Shown here piece after piece: positions 8,356 through 17,060 of a DNA stretch of 64,000 nt. The position numbers and the translations under genes were made by a program. Origin of the DNA: Nodularia sphaerocarpa UHCC 0038 (lineage in GTDB: Bacteria > Cyanobacteriota > Cyanobacteriia > Cyanobacteriales > Nostocaceae); NCBI RefSeq assembly GCF_022376295.1, contig NZ_CP060140.1, positions 2,298,356 to 2,362,355 on the forward strand. Direction: 5' to 3'. How positions within the stretch are numbered: position 1 is the stretch's first letter; every line of letters starts with the position of its first letter. The notes under the pieces were generated by a model, which did no database searches, had not been told where the DNA came from, and saw nothing but the letters and a program-made list of their open reading frames with translations.

Positions 8356-8964
8356 TTATTTACACCTGCGATATTTAATGTGATAAACCAAACCACGGTT
8401 GGCGAGGTCAAAGGAGTCAACAGTCGCCATTCCTTGACCACTGGCGACCATCGAAGCATTAACCCGCATACTTACACTATCGCCACAGCGTGACCAGACA
8501 TCAGCCACAGTCACTAATTGATCTCGAACGTTGTAGTCAGTTTCGCCTCTAAATGACCGAGAAAAAACAGGACCCCTAGCACCAGCAAAAAAATACTCTG
8601 CTCTTAGTCTCCCAGTGGTTCGGGGAGCAACATAACCTCGATAATCAGCATCATAGAGAGAAACTTGAAGCCCTTGGGGAACTTTTATGGGAATGGTCAA
8701 GTTACAGTTTTTGCGACTTTCTTTGGTGTTATTCCCTAGCGCTATAAATTGATCAAATAAAATACTTAGTTCTTGACCATCGGGGCTGACGGTTACACTA
8801 GCAGATCCTCCAGGACAACCGTTACCACCATATTCTGCGCCGACAATTTCAACTTTGTCATTAGCAAATACTGGGCTGACAGAAGCAGTCATTAGTGTAG
8901 CCGCAGCCAAAAAAGCTGGGACAAATTTTAGAGATGTATTCTGGAAATTTTGATGATTCATCAC
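8356..8964 (-). CDS. Secreted DUF4360 family protein
   Basis: This 202-residue protein has a clear signal peptide (KFVPAFLAAATLMTASVSPVFA, cleavage after about residue 35). The mature part has the DUF4360 marks: GNGCPGGSASVTVSPDGQELSILFD, a central KNCNLTIPIKVPQG, WSRCGDS, and the terminal LVYHIKYRRC. Its four conserved Cys probably form disulfides outside the cytoplasm. DUF4360 proteins are secreted small proteins of unknown function in fungi and bacteria. An exact 10-bp-stem hairpin lies 48 bases upstream of the start. Confidence 0.8.
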   Translation of the reverse strand: MMNHQNFQNTSLKFVPAFLAAATLMTASVSPVFANDKVEIVGAEYGGNGCPGGSASVTVSPDGQELSILFDQFIALGNNTKESRKNCNLTIPIKVPQGLQVSLYDADYRGYVAPRTTGRLRAEYFFAGARGPVFSRSFRGETDYNVRDQLVTVADVWSRCGDSVSMRVNASMVASGQGMATVDSFDLANRGLVYHIKYRRCK

Positions 8965-9011
8965 TCACCTCTCCTAATTATTTCTCAGTCCCTAAATGCA
9001 AAAAATTACCC

Positions 9012-9036
9012 TAAAGTTGTTATTTCAACAACTTTA
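9012..9036. promoter_or_regulatory. Perfect inverted repeat upstream of the DUF4360 gene
   Basis: TAAAGTTGTT (9012-9021) and AACAACTTTA (9027-9036) form a perfect 10-bp inverted repeat around ATTTC. It is 48 bases upstream of the minus-strand DUF4360 start and so may be an operator or a 5' leader hairpin. No matching site was seen elsewhere in the window. Confidence 0.45.
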
Positions 9037-9278
9037 ACCATAGCTGAGTACTCTTACTATTAATTTGCTTCACAGGTAAGCAAATTAGCAGATAAACTTA
9101 GCTTCTTAGAGTAAAGTTAACTAATTTGCCTAAATTTAATTGTTTAATGTTTACATTTGGTTAAGTTGAATTTGCAATAAAAATCACAAAATAAATCAGA
9201 GAATATGTGCTGACAAGACTGAAAAATACAGGTTTAATTTTGTCTAAATATCTTTTGGGTATGCGGATAAATATTAAT

Positions 9279-9420
9279 TAAGTAGGTCGGCGTAAATAAA
9301 GTTAACTAGCTAGGGTCGTCATTGGTCATTTGTCATTGGTCATTTGTCATTGGTCATTAGTAAGAATTTGGGTCTTGTTTACGAGTCGTAACATAGTTTG
9401 GTTTATTCATGCTTACTTAA
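9279..9420. mobile_element. MITE-like dispersed element, copy 1 (with internal STRR)
   Basis: This ~142-base non-coding element is bounded by TTAAGTA and TACTTAA. The left part reads TAAGTAGGTCGGCGTAAATA, and the right part contains ACGAGTCGTAACATAGTTTG. A second copy lies inverted at 35458-35582. The middle is an array of GTCATTGGTCATTT units that is longer here than in copy 2. It carries no ORF, so any movement would depend on a transposase elsewhere. The rest of the 8965-9462 gap is A/T-rich with no gene recognised. Confidence 0.65.
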
Positions 9421-9462
9421 TTATTTCATGATGGGGAAAATTCTAGTATGGGAAATTAAATT

Positions 9463-10077
9463 TTATCGCGATCGCCTATTAATTTTCAGCAGCTTTTTCA
9501 TTTTATGACACCATCTTGATAACAAAGATTTACGCCTTAATCCTGGTCGGGATGATCTAGAAAATCTTGAATATTCAAATCCATGACTGACATTCTGTTC
9601 TAAAGATGCAGCTTTTTTTAAATCGGAAGCGGCTCGATATTCAAACCCCAATTGAGAACAAACGAAGCCCCGATATTTGTAGGCTTCAACATAGAGAGGA
9701 TTGAGACGAATGGCTTTAGTAAAATCTGCGATCGCCTCCTCATATTTTCCTTGATTAGCATTTTCCACTCCGCAGTTATAAAAACTTTGTGCATCCCAGC
9801 GCTGGACAGATATGTTTACCTTATTGGTAGAGGTATTTGTGGGCGAAGCAGAAGGCGAACTTGTAGTATTGATCTGTTCAGACTTGAGTTTGTTGTAAGC
9901 TACATTAATATCCTTAATTTTTTCCTCTGCGTCCTGTTTTTGCTGTGGGTCAAAAAAGCGATCAGGATGCCAAATCTTCACCAACTCACGGTAAGCTTGC
10001 TTCACCTGTCCTTGTGAAGCACCCGGTGTCAGTCCTAAAATTTCATAAGCATGATTAATATCAAGGCGATCGCTCAT
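9463..10077 (-). CDS. J-domain protein with TPR repeats
   Basis: The start at 10077 (MSDRLDINHAYEILGL) fits J-domain proteins; an upstream ATG would add only six residues. The N-terminal J domain (about residues 5-70) has the HPD motif (KIWHPDRFF), which stimulates Hsp70 ATPase. After a Ser/Thr-rich linker come two TPR units (YNCGVENANQGKYEEAIADF and AYKYRGFVCSQLGFEYRAAS), then a basic tail (RSSRPGLRRKSLLSRW). It is probably a soluble DnaK co-chaperone with a TPR client- or partner-binding part. It is divergent from tocopherol cyclase with a 31-base gap, so their promoters overlap. Confidence 0.85.
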   Translation of the reverse strand: MSDRLDINHAYEILGLTPGASQGQVKQAYRELVKIWHPDRFFDPQQKQDAEEKIKDINVAYNKLKSEQINTTSSPSASPTNTSTNKVNISVQRWDAQSFYNCGVENANQGKYEEAIADFTKAIRLNPLYVEAYKYRGFVCSQLGFEYRAASDLKKAASLEQNVSHGFEYSRFSRSSRPGLRRKSLLSRWCHKMKKLLKINRRSR

Positions 10078-10108
10078 ACTCAAACAAACAGGCAACTATG
10101 ATAAATAT

Positions 10109-11206
10109 ATGTTAACTATTCCCCTAAATCTTCTTCAGTCAAACCAAACGCCTCATAGTGGATACCATTGGGATGGTAGTAATCGCCGCTTCTTTGAAGG
10201 TTGGTATTATCGCGTAACTCTGCCCGATAGTGGTCAAACCTTCGCCTTCATGTACTCCATCGAAGACCCCATTGGTAATCAACCCTATAGCGGTGGCGCA
10301 GCCCAAGTCCTGGGGATAAATGATGAGTATATATGCCGTACCTTTCCCGATGTCAAAAAATTCTGGGGTAGTCGAGATGTTCTGGGATTAGGTCATTGGG
10401 GTAAAACCGACCTGAACACCCCACCTTTGTACCTCAAGCCTACCGAGTTTGAATTACACGTCAAAGAAGGCTATCAAGCTACAGCTACCTTAAATCAGGG
10501 AGAAATTCACGATCGGGCTACAGGTAATTATTGCCGTTGGCTGTACGAAATTCAGCCAATATACTATTGGGGAAATCAAAATAGTATTCAGCAATCAACC
10601 GCCGGTTGGATGTCATCTCTACAGATTTTTGAACCTGGATGGCAAATTTTAATGGCTCACGGCGTAGCCAGTGGTTCAATTGATTGGAATGGTAAAATCT
10701 ATGAATTTACCAACGCCCCAGCTTACGGAGAGAAAAATTGGGGCGGTGCGTTTCCGCAAAAATGGTTTTGGTTAAATTGTAATAGCTTTGATGGCGAACC
10801 CGACTTGGCTTTAACAGCTGGCGGTGGTAAGCGTGGAGTGTTGTGGTGGATGGAATCTGTAGCCATGATTGGCTTGCACTATCAAGGCAAGTTTTATGAA
10901 TTTGTTCCCTGGAATGCAAAAGTACAATGGGATATTCAGCCCTGGGGTAGATGGCAAATGCGCGCGAGAAACTCTGATTATGAAATTGAATTAACGGGAA
11001 CCACGGATTTACCAGGTACACCCCTGCGTGCGCCCACAGCAAATGGTTTATTATTCTGTTGTCGGGATACCATGCAAGGAAAGCTAGATTTGGAGTTACG
11101 AAAATTAAGTAGTGGAAAATCTCAAACAATCCTCAAAGCACAAAGTTCTGTTTGTGGTTTAGAGATAGGCGGCGGTTCTTGGGACAATTCTTGGCATTCT
11201 CACTAA
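10109..11206 (+). CDS. Tocopherol cyclase
   Basis: This 365-residue protein matches the cyanobacterial/plant tocopherol cyclase family (VTE1; Synechocystis Slr1737). The N-terminal SGYHWDGSNRRFFEGWYYRV is typical, followed by FAFMYSIEDP, a Trp-rich middle (GWMSSLQIFEPGWQILMAHG) and YGEKNWGGAFPQKWFWLNCN. The enzyme closes the chromanol ring of 2,3-dimethyl-5-phytylquinol to give gamma-tocopherol, a membrane antioxidant. Full length. No other tocopherol gene is adjacent. The only neighbours are the divergent J-domain gene and the downstream tRNA. Confidence 0.9.
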   Translation: MLTIPLNLLQSNQTPHSGYHWDGSNRRFFEGWYYRVTLPDSGQTFAFMYSIEDPIGNQPYSGGAAQVLGINDEYICRTFPDVKKFWGSRDVLGLGHWGKTDLNTPPLYLKPTEFELHVKEGYQATATLNQGEIHDRATGNYCRWLYEIQPIYYWGNQNSIQQSTAGWMSSLQIFEPGWQILMAHGVASGSIDWNGKIYEFTNAPAYGEKNWGGAFPQKWFWLNCNSFDGEPDLALTAGGGKRGVLWWMESVAMIGLHYQGKFYEFVPWNAKVQWDIQPWGRWQMRARNSDYEIELTGTTDLPGTPLRAPTANGLLFCCRDTMQGKLDLELRKLSSGKSQTILKAQSSVCGLEIGGGSWDNSWHSH

Positions 11207-11375
11207 AATGTGGCTTTGCTGATTTCAAGTATGAACAGGATTTGTGATCATGTCAAAACCCGTTTAGAGGATGTTTGAAAAGTTTTGCATCTCCCGGTGA
11301 AACACGAATCTGGGAAATTATATTTCGGGGAGTGTCAATGCTATGATAGTATGTGCTTGCATAGGCTTTTTACCT

Positions 11376-11449
11376 GGGGCTGTAGCTCAGTTGGATAGAG
11401 CGAGCGCCTCCTAAGCGCTAGGTCGCCGGTTCGATCCTGGCCAGTCCCG
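11376..11449 (+). tRNA. tRNA-Arg (anticodon CCU)
   Basis: A full cloverleaf can be drawn. The acceptor stem GGGGCTG pairs with CAGTCCC (one G-U), the D-stem is GCTC/GAGC, and the anticodon stem AGCGC/GCGCT encloses loop CTCCTAA with anticodon CCU. The T-arm is GCCGG-TTCGATC-CTGGC and the discriminator base is G. CCA is not encoded. It decodes the rare arginine codon AGG. Confidence 0.95.
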
Positions 11450-11627
11450 TCCCCACAAGACAATTCCATGAACAAGAAAGTCGGAAATGTTTGATCAATT
11501 TTCCGAACTGGTGCATTATATGGCATCCATTGCGATATATCCTGTTAATACACCTTGGACTGTGTATTCAATAAAAGGATCAGTTGATATTTGGGGAGAT
11601 TTTTCCAAAATCTGCTAACCTACAGAT

Positions 11628-12254
11628 TTGATTTATGTTTTTTTCATAGGAAATCCTGGACTCCACAGACGAAAGTATAGAGCCTTGAAGAAGAATCTAT
11701 TATTTACAAGTCATTCATTTCGGTTTATGGTTTTCGCCCTACCTCTATTAATGTGGTTGGGATACCAGGAATCGAAAATTGAAAATTTGCCACCCCAAGC
11801 AGTATTAGTCTTGGGCGGTTCTACGTCACGTTTAGAACGAGAGAAATTTACAGCCAATTTTGTCCGCGCGCATCCAAGTTTACCAATTTGGATTTCTGGG
11901 GGGAGTCCACCTAGATCAACTGAGAATGTGTTTGCCAAGGCTGGCGTTGATCCTAAGCGATTATATCTCGATTATGAAGCTGTAGATACTGTTACTAATT
12001 TTACTACATTAGTAGATGAGTTGCAAGCTCAAGGTATTAAGAGTGTTTATTTAATTACTTCGGAGTTTCATATGCGCCGCGCCCGTGTCGTTGGCGAGAT
12101 AGTTTTGGGGAGTAGGGGTATTCAATTAAAACCTGTGCCAGTACCTTCAAACAATATGCATGAACCAGTGGATAAGTCTATCCGTGATGGTGCTAGAGCC
12201 TTAATTTGGGTGGCTACTGGTTACACTGGTGCAGATCATATTAAAAGACAGTGA
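11628..12254 (+). CDS. YdcF family (DUF218) protein
   Basis: This protein of up to 208 residues has the DUF218/YdcF pattern: a hydrophobic N-terminal helix (FMVFALPLLMWLGY), then QAVLVLGGSTSRLERE, PIWISGGSP, DYEAVDTVTNFTTLVDEL, YLITSEFHMRRARVVGEI and WVATGYTG. Members are membrane-anchored and have been linked to envelope processes (SanA/ElyC) or nucleotide binding, but their reaction is unclear. The reading frame opens with TTG at 11628, and the first ATG is at 11727 within the membrane segment. The true start is therefore uncertain and probably lies between them. Confidence 0.8.
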   Translation: MIYVFFIGNPGLHRRKYRALKKNLLFTSHSFRFMVFALPLLMWLGYQESKIENLPPQAVLVLGGSTSRLEREKFTANFVRAHPSLPIWISGGSPPRSTENVFAKAGVDPKRLYLDYEAVDTVTNFTTLVDELQAQGIKSVYLITSEFHMRRARVVGEIVLGSRGIQLKPVPVPSNNMHEPVDKSIRDGARALIWVATGYTGADHIKRQ

Positions 12255-12327
12255 ATGGGGGATGGGGAAGATTTGAATGGGGGATGAAAATCCACCCAAA
12301 TCTTCAATAAATGTGTTTTTGAGTCTC

Positions 12328-12621
12328 TTATGCTGCCATTTCTTTGACTAGAACATAGGGCTGAATGATTAGAGTGTGAAATCGTTTGGTGCGATCGCTA
12401 TTCCAATTTCCCAGTTGTGTATCTGAAGGTTTAGCCATTAATTGCTGATCAATCCATTGTTGTACCGATGAAATTTGATCACTGGCGATCGCCACTCCCA
12501 CATCTAGCAAGTCCAAATCCTCTGCGACCACAATCACCGCATCCCGTTTTACATGAGGAATTAGCCATTCCCACTCAGCCTCATCCAGAATTTCTGTTAG
12601 TTCTGCTCTTAAATCCGACAT
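12328..12621 (-). CDS. DUF2288 family protein
   Basis: This 97-residue soluble protein begins MSDLRAELTEILDEAEWEWLIPH and continues RDAVIVVAEDLDLLDVGVAI, then VQQWI. This is the DUF2288 pattern found across cyanobacteria and proteobacteria. No catalytic motif is visible and function is unknown. It lies 57 bases downstream of the start side of the plsC-like gene on the same strand and may be co-transcribed with it. Confidence 0.75.
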   Translation of the reverse strand: MSDLRAELTEILDEAEWEWLIPHVKRDAVIVVAEDLDLLDVGVAIASDQISSVQQWIDQQLMAKPSDTQLGNWNSDRTKRFHTLIIQPYVLVKEMAA

Positions 12622-12678
12622 AATTCCCCGTCTTGATTCGTCTACGGCCGATTTTATAACATTAGTTGTTGCTATTTC

Positions 12679-13317
12679 TTAGCGTCCTAAATCATGTAAC
12701 TGATTAATTGCTGTCGCACAATGATCTGTCACCGCTTGTAATTCTGCTTTATTCGTAGAAGTGGGCGCATCAATTAATTTACCAATCCGAATAGTTAAGG
12801 GAACCGCACGAGGGATAGCCGAGCCTTTTTGTAATATCTTTTCAGAACCCCATAAACTCACCGGTAAGAATGGTGCTTTAGCCTTCGCCGCTAGTAGTGC
12901 AGCCCCTCTTTTAGGATCTGTAATTCTACCATCGGGGGTGCGAGTACCTTCTAAGAAAACACCCACAGCCCAGCCATTTTCCAGATACTCCAGGGCTGAA
13001 CGAATAGAATTGCGATCGCCACTACCCCGACTCACCGGGTAAGCACCATACAATTTAATTGCTTGTGCCAAAACTGGGACTTCAAATAACTCTTCCTTAG
13101 CCATATACGCCACTGGACGACGGACACAATTAGAGACAATCGGCGGATCAAAGTAACTAGCATGATTACTCACCACTACTAGTTTCCCTGATTTGGGGAC
13201 ATTTTCCACTCCATAAATGCGCCCCCGAAAGTAAGCATGAAGCATGGGGCTGACAATCGACCACTTAAAAGCGTGGTATAGTGCCAGACTGATTAAAGGT
13301 TCGCGTTCTCTGGTCAC
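12679..13317 (-). CDS. plsC: 1-acyl-sn-glycerol-3-phosphate acyltransferase (PlsC family)
   Basis: This 212-residue protein has the acyltransferase motifs NHASYFDP (H52 and D57, the catalytic HX4D) and FLEGTRTPDG (EGTR at 123-126). It should acylate lysophosphatidic acid at sn-2 to form phosphatidic acid. The same strand carries plsX, fabH and fabD just upstream, so initiation of fatty acid synthesis and phospholipid assembly cluster here. A second PlsC-like gene is at 21907-22632. Length is normal for the short cyanobacterial members. Confidence 0.85.
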   Translation of the reverse strand: MTREREPLISLALYHAFKWSIVSPMLHAYFRGRIYGVENVPKSGKLVVVSNHASYFDPPIVSNCVRRPVAYMAKEELFEVPVLAQAIKLYGAYPVSRGSGDRNSIRSALEYLENGWAVGVFLEGTRTPDGRITDPKRGAALLAAKAKAPFLPVSLWGSEKILQKGSAIPRAVPLTIRIGKLIDAPTSTNKAELQAVTDHCATAINQLHDLGR

Positions 13318-13670
13318 AGAAGATAATTCAATTTATTTGATTAAAATTTAGCATAAGTGATTGCGATCGCTTTTGGTCTTGTACCAAACTAATAAACATC
13401 TGGTGAAAATAAAATATGCTTGATCACAGTTGTAGAGACGTTCCATGTAACGTCTCTACATTCTTTCTAAAATTCTTGGCGTTCTTCTCCCAAGGGGAGA
13501 CGCTACGCGGTAAGCGTATCGCTAAAGCGAAAGCTCCGCTAACGCGGTAGCGTGCCGGAGGCTCTAGCTATGCCGTTGGCGAAGCCTCTCGAAGAGAAGG
13601 CTTTAGGCGTGCTTGGCGGTTCGTTCTCTAAATGAATTTTGAATGCACTTGTCCAATACTGTATTTACCC
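13318..13670. repeat. Repeat-filled gap between fabD and plsC
   Basis: The 353-base gap holds a 28-bp palindrome (13432-13459) and a G+C-richer block of hairpin-forming repeats at about 13490-13615 (GGGAGACGCTACGCGGTAAG, GCTCCGCTAACGCGGTAGCG, CGAAGCCTCTCGAAGAGAAG). These are typical dispersed Nostoc-type repeats. No ORF of interest is present. Confidence 0.7.
13432..13459. repeat. 28-bp palindromic repeat, copy b
   Basis: GTAGAGACGTT and AACGTCTCTAC flank the six central bases CCATGT, so the arms are perfect over 11 bp. It belongs to the same family as the copies at 2480, 16991, 28251, 60610 and 61938. Confidence 0.9.
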
Positions 13671-14552
13671 CTAAACTGACAAATCCGCCGCATTACGAAC
13701 ATTTTTTAAGGTTAAATCAGGAGTCGTGCGTTTAATCAAATTAGTTAGCACATTCCCAGGGCCAATTTCCACAACTTGCTCAATACCTTGTGTTGGTAAT
13801 TGCAGAGAAATTTCTCGCCAGCGTACCGAACCAGTCATTTGTTGGCTGAGGCGCTGCTTGATAATTTTGGCATCAGTAGATGGAGATGGATCTACATTAG
13901 ACATTACTGGTACAACAACTGGCTGAAATTCCACTGATTCTAGAATATCTTGGAACTCCGCCGCCGCCGCCGCCATAAAGGGTGAATGAAATGCTCCAGA
14001 AGTTCTTAAGGGGATAGCACGTTTAACTTTAACTTGAGACATAACTTCTCGTACAGCTTCTGGAGTACCAGAAATCACCACCTGACCCGGACTGTTATCA
14101 TTGGCTAAAACTGCATCTGGTGTCTGAGCCAGAACGATTTCTAACTGTTCGCGGTCAAAGTTCATCAAAGCCGCCATCATTCCACCTGTGGAACTATCCA
14201 TGAGTTCAGCCCGACGCTTGACTAGGTGTAACCCAGCCGACCACTCAAACGCACCTGCAATGTAAAGGGCAATATATTCACCCAAACTGTGACCAGCCAC
14301 TACATCTGGTTTATGTCCCCGTTCCCGGAGGATATCAGCCAGGATGCTTTCTACCACATATAGGCTTGGCTGTGTGTAGAGCGTCTGTGATAACTTTTCT
14401 TCTTCGTTTTGACATAAGTCCGTGACAGACCAGCCCAAAATAGCTTCAGCTTGGGCAAATTTATCTTTAGCGCTTGGTATATCTAATAAGTCAATTCCCA
14501 TTCCCAGGGCTTGAGAACCTTGTCCGGGAAACACCCATGCAGTTTTAGTCAT
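13671..14552 (-). CDS. fabD: Malonyl-CoA:ACP transacylase
   Basis: This 293-residue enzyme transfers malonyl from CoA to acyl carrier protein, supplying the elongation unit of type II fatty acid synthesis. Motifs are GQGSQ (10-14), the nucleophile elbow GHSLGEY with S89, and AFHSPFM with catalytic H189. Length and N-terminus (KTAWVFPGQGSQ) are typical. It is third in the leftward plsX-fabH-fabD run, separated from fabH by about 113 bases of heptad repeats. Confidence 0.95.
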   Translation of the reverse strand: MTKTAWVFPGQGSQALGMGIDLLDIPSAKDKFAQAEAILGWSVTDLCQNEEEKLSQTLYTQPSLYVVESILADILRERGHKPDVVAGHSLGEYIALYIAGAFEWSAGLHLVKRRAELMDSSTGGMMAALMNFDREQLEIVLAQTPDAVLANDNSPGQVVISGTPEAVREVMSQVKVKRAIPLRTSGAFHSPFMAAAAAEFQDILESVEFQPVVVPVMSNVDPSPSTDAKIIKQRLSQQMTGSVRWREISLQLPTQGIEQVVEIGPGNVLTNLIKRTTPDLTLKNVRNAADLSV

Positions 14553-14665
14553 TTGTCGTTAGTCATTGGTCATTGGTCATTAGTCATTAGTCATTGGTCA
14601 TTGGTCATTGGTCATTTGTCTGAGTCTAGTTTTTTGACTTTTGACTTTTGACTTTTGACTTGGAA
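14553..14665. repeat. Heptanucleotide arrays between fabH and fabD
   Basis: Two STRR types are joined here: about ten copies of GTCATTA/GTCATTG (14555-14617) followed by (CTTTTGA)n (about 14637-14660). They make up almost the whole spacer. Confidence 0.9.
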
Positions 14666-15658
14666 CTATCTTCCCCATTTAAAGATGGCTGCGCCCCAAG
14701 TTAATCCAGCCCCAAAGCCAGATGCAGCAATGATGTCGTTAGGTTTGATTTTGCCTGAGCGCACGGCTTCATCTAGGGCTAGGGGAATGGAGGCGGCGGA
14801 GGTATTACCGTAATTGGCGAGATTGCTAATTACTTTGTTTTCGGGAATATTTAGGCGTTGGGCAACGGAATCAAGAATCCGTTGATTTGCTTGATGTAAT
14901 ATTAGCCAATCTATTTGGTCAACAGTGAGATTAGCTTGAAATAATGCTTTATCAATAATTTCTGGAACTTTTTGCACAGCAAAGCGGTAGACTTCTTTGC
15001 CGTTCATGGTTATGGGCTGATAAGTGCCTTTAGTGATATTTACGTCTGGGAGTAATTCTTGTGCAGAAGAGGTATAAGCCAGATTCAGGTAATGGTTTTG
15101 TGTACCATCACTTTTTAGGGAAAATCCTAATAGGCGATCGCTTTGATTCGCTTGCAATACTACCGCCCCAGCACCATCGCCGAATAACACACAAGTCCGC
15201 CGGTCTTGCCAATCTACCCAGCGAGAGAGGATATCTGCCCCAATTAAGAGTACATTTTGGTAAACTCCTGTTTTGATATATTGGGCAGCTGTGACTAGCC
15301 CAAAGACAAAACCAGAGCAAGCAGCTGTCAAATCAAAGGCGACTGCGTTTGTGGCTCCTAGTTGAGCTTGAATTTGACAAGCACTGCCAAATAAATCATC
15401 AGGGGTGGATGTCGCCAGCAAAATCAAGTCCAGGTCTGTGGCTTTAATTCCGGCAGAGGCGATCGCTTGACTACCCGCATCAGCAGCGAGGGTACTCAAA
15501 GACTCAGATGGTAGCGCCAAACACCGTTGACGAATTCCCGTTCTTGTGCTGATCCACTCATCTGAAGTTTCTACCAGTTCACTCAGCGCCTCGTTAGTGA
15601 GGTGAGTTTTTGGTACTGCCGAGCCGCTCCCTGTAATTGCTATGCCTAACTTTTCCAC
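14666..15658 (-). CDS. fabH: 3-oxoacyl-ACP synthase III
   Basis: This 330-residue condensing enzyme joins acetyl-CoA and malonyl-ACP to start fatty acid synthesis. The catalytic triad is visible: C114 in TAACSGFVFG, H255 in ILHQANQRI, and N285 in ANYGNTSAASIP. The N-terminus (GIAITGSGSAVPKTHLTNEA) and GDGAGAVVL loop are standard. It lies between plsX and fabD on the same strand. Confidence 0.95.
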   Translation of the reverse strand: MEKLGIAITGSGSAVPKTHLTNEALSELVETSDEWISTRTGIRQRCLALPSESLSTLAADAGSQAIASAGIKATDLDLILLATSTPDDLFGSACQIQAQLGATNAVAFDLTAACSGFVFGLVTAAQYIKTGVYQNVLLIGADILSRWVDWQDRRTCVLFGDGAGAVVLQANQSDRLLGFSLKSDGTQNHYLNLAYTSSAQELLPDVNITKGTYQPITMNGKEVYRFAVQKVPEIIDKALFQANLTVDQIDWLILHQANQRILDSVAQRLNIPENKVISNLANYGNTSAASIPLALDEAVRSGKIKPNDIIAASGFGAGLTWGAAIFKWGR

Positions 15659-15770
15659 TCCTATTCTCCCCAGCTATAAGCATTGTAGTCATTAGTCATT
15701 AGTCATTAGTCTTTTCCTATTGACCAATGACCTTTTTCCAGCAATTGATCGCTAGTTTTGTGGCTAATGC

Positions 15771-16796
15771 CTAACTGGTTTCCTGTTCTAGGATTTCATA
15801 TTGAGACTGAAGTCTTTGCAGCACCTGATTGTCTACAGCTTCCTTTGCCGTGCGAATGGCATTAAAAATAGAAGCAGCTTGAGAGCTACCGTGTCCAATA
15901 AAACAGACTCCGGCAACACCTAAAAGCAACGCACCACCATGTTCGGCATGATCCATGCGCTGTTTAACTCGCTTCAGGTTAGGTTTTAAAATTGCTGTGC
16001 CAATTTTACCTTGCAATCCTTGGGGTAATTCTTCCCGCAAGATTTGCAAAATCACTTCACCCACTGCTTCGGCAAATTTTAATAACACATTGCCCACAAA
16101 GCCATCGCAGACAATCACATCAAAGTTACCCGAAAGGACATCACGCCCTTCAGCATTACCAATAAAATTAATTTGGGAATTTTCCTTGAGTAGTTGGTGG
16201 GCGCGCAGTGCGACTTCATTGCCCTTAGTATCTTCTTCACCAATATTCAACAAACCGATTTCAGGCTTGTCAACACCTAATACATACTGGCTATAAGTTG
16301 ATCCCATGACGGCAAACTGCTCTAAAAACTTAGGGCGGCAGTCTACATTGGCACCAACATCAAGTATCAGTACTGGTTTACCAGCTTTGATTGTCGGAAA
16401 AACCGTGCCAATGGCGGGGCGGTCTATTCCTGGCAATCTTCCCAGGCGGAGTAAAGCTGCTGCCATAGCTGCCCCAGAGTGTCCCGCAGAAAACACGGCA
16501 TCTGCCTTTTGCTGCTTGACTAAATCCATTGCTACATTAATAGAAGCCTTGCGTTTGCGTCTGACTGCATTCAAAGGCTCCTCATCCATTGCGATCGCTT
16601 CCTCAGCAGGAACGATCTCTACCCGCTCCAAATTAGTTTTTGGGGGCAAGGCAGCTGCAATTTTTTGGGGATCACCAACTAACAATACTTTCACACCCAA
16701 TTCTTCACTAGCGCGCAATGCGCCAGCAACGATTTCACCGGGTGCATGATCCCCTCCCATTGCGTCAATTGCTATCCGTACGCCAGTCGATCCCAT
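15771..16796 (-). CDS. plsX: Phosphate acyltransferase PlsX
   Basis: This 341-residue protein converts acyl-ACP to acyl-phosphate for glycerol-3-phosphate acylation. It has the PlsX features RIAIDAMGGDHAPGEIV, RKRKASINVAMDLV, VFSAGHSGAAMAAAL, DVGANVDCRP, and a C-terminal HGGALLLGVAGVCFIGHGSS. It is first of the leftward plsX-fabH-fabD group, a conserved bacterial arrangement that couples phospholipid and fatty acid synthesis. Confidence 0.95.
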   Translation of the reverse strand: MGSTGVRIAIDAMGGDHAPGEIVAGALRASEELGVKVLLVGDPQKIAAALPPKTNLERVEIVPAEEAIAMDEEPLNAVRRKRKASINVAMDLVKQQKADAVFSAGHSGAAMAAALLRLGRLPGIDRPAIGTVFPTIKAGKPVLILDVGANVDCRPKFLEQFAVMGSTYSQYVLGVDKPEIGLLNIGEEDTKGNEVALRAHQLLKENSQINFIGNAEGRDVLSGNFDVIVCDGFVGNVLLKFAEAVGEVILQILREELPQGLQGKIGTAILKPNLKRVKQRMDHAEHGGALLLGVAGVCFIGHGSSQAASIFNAIRTAKEAVDNQVLQRLQSQYEILEQETS

Positions 16797-16990
16797 TGCT
16801 TAGAGCTACTAGAAACCTTACAAATTTTACCAGATGGCTTTGCCCAAAAACCGGAAGTTTGTTGACTACCGTATTAGTCTTGTGACTATTGAAACTTTAA
16901 CAGCAAGCTCAACATACCATGAATTGTGAGAGATTGGGGAATGAGGATTAGTCATCCAGGAAATTCAAATATGCTTCTGACACAACCCTT

Positions 16991-17018
16991 GTAGAGACGT
17001 TCCATGGAACGTCTCTAC
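16991..17018. repeat. 28-bp palindromic repeat, copy c (fully perfect)
   Basis: GTAGAGACGTTCC and GGAACGTCTCTAC around AT make all 28 bases palindromic. It lies between pepA and plsX, followed by CCCTACTCCCTATTC-type heptads up to about 17055. Confidence 0.92.
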
Positions 17019-17060
17019 ATTCTTTGTCACTCCCTACTCCCTATTCCCTACTCGTACTTT

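Noticed and set aside
16306..16749. 147-codon plus-strand ORF inside plsX
   Set aside because: It is antisense to plsX and explained by codon bias on the opposite strand.
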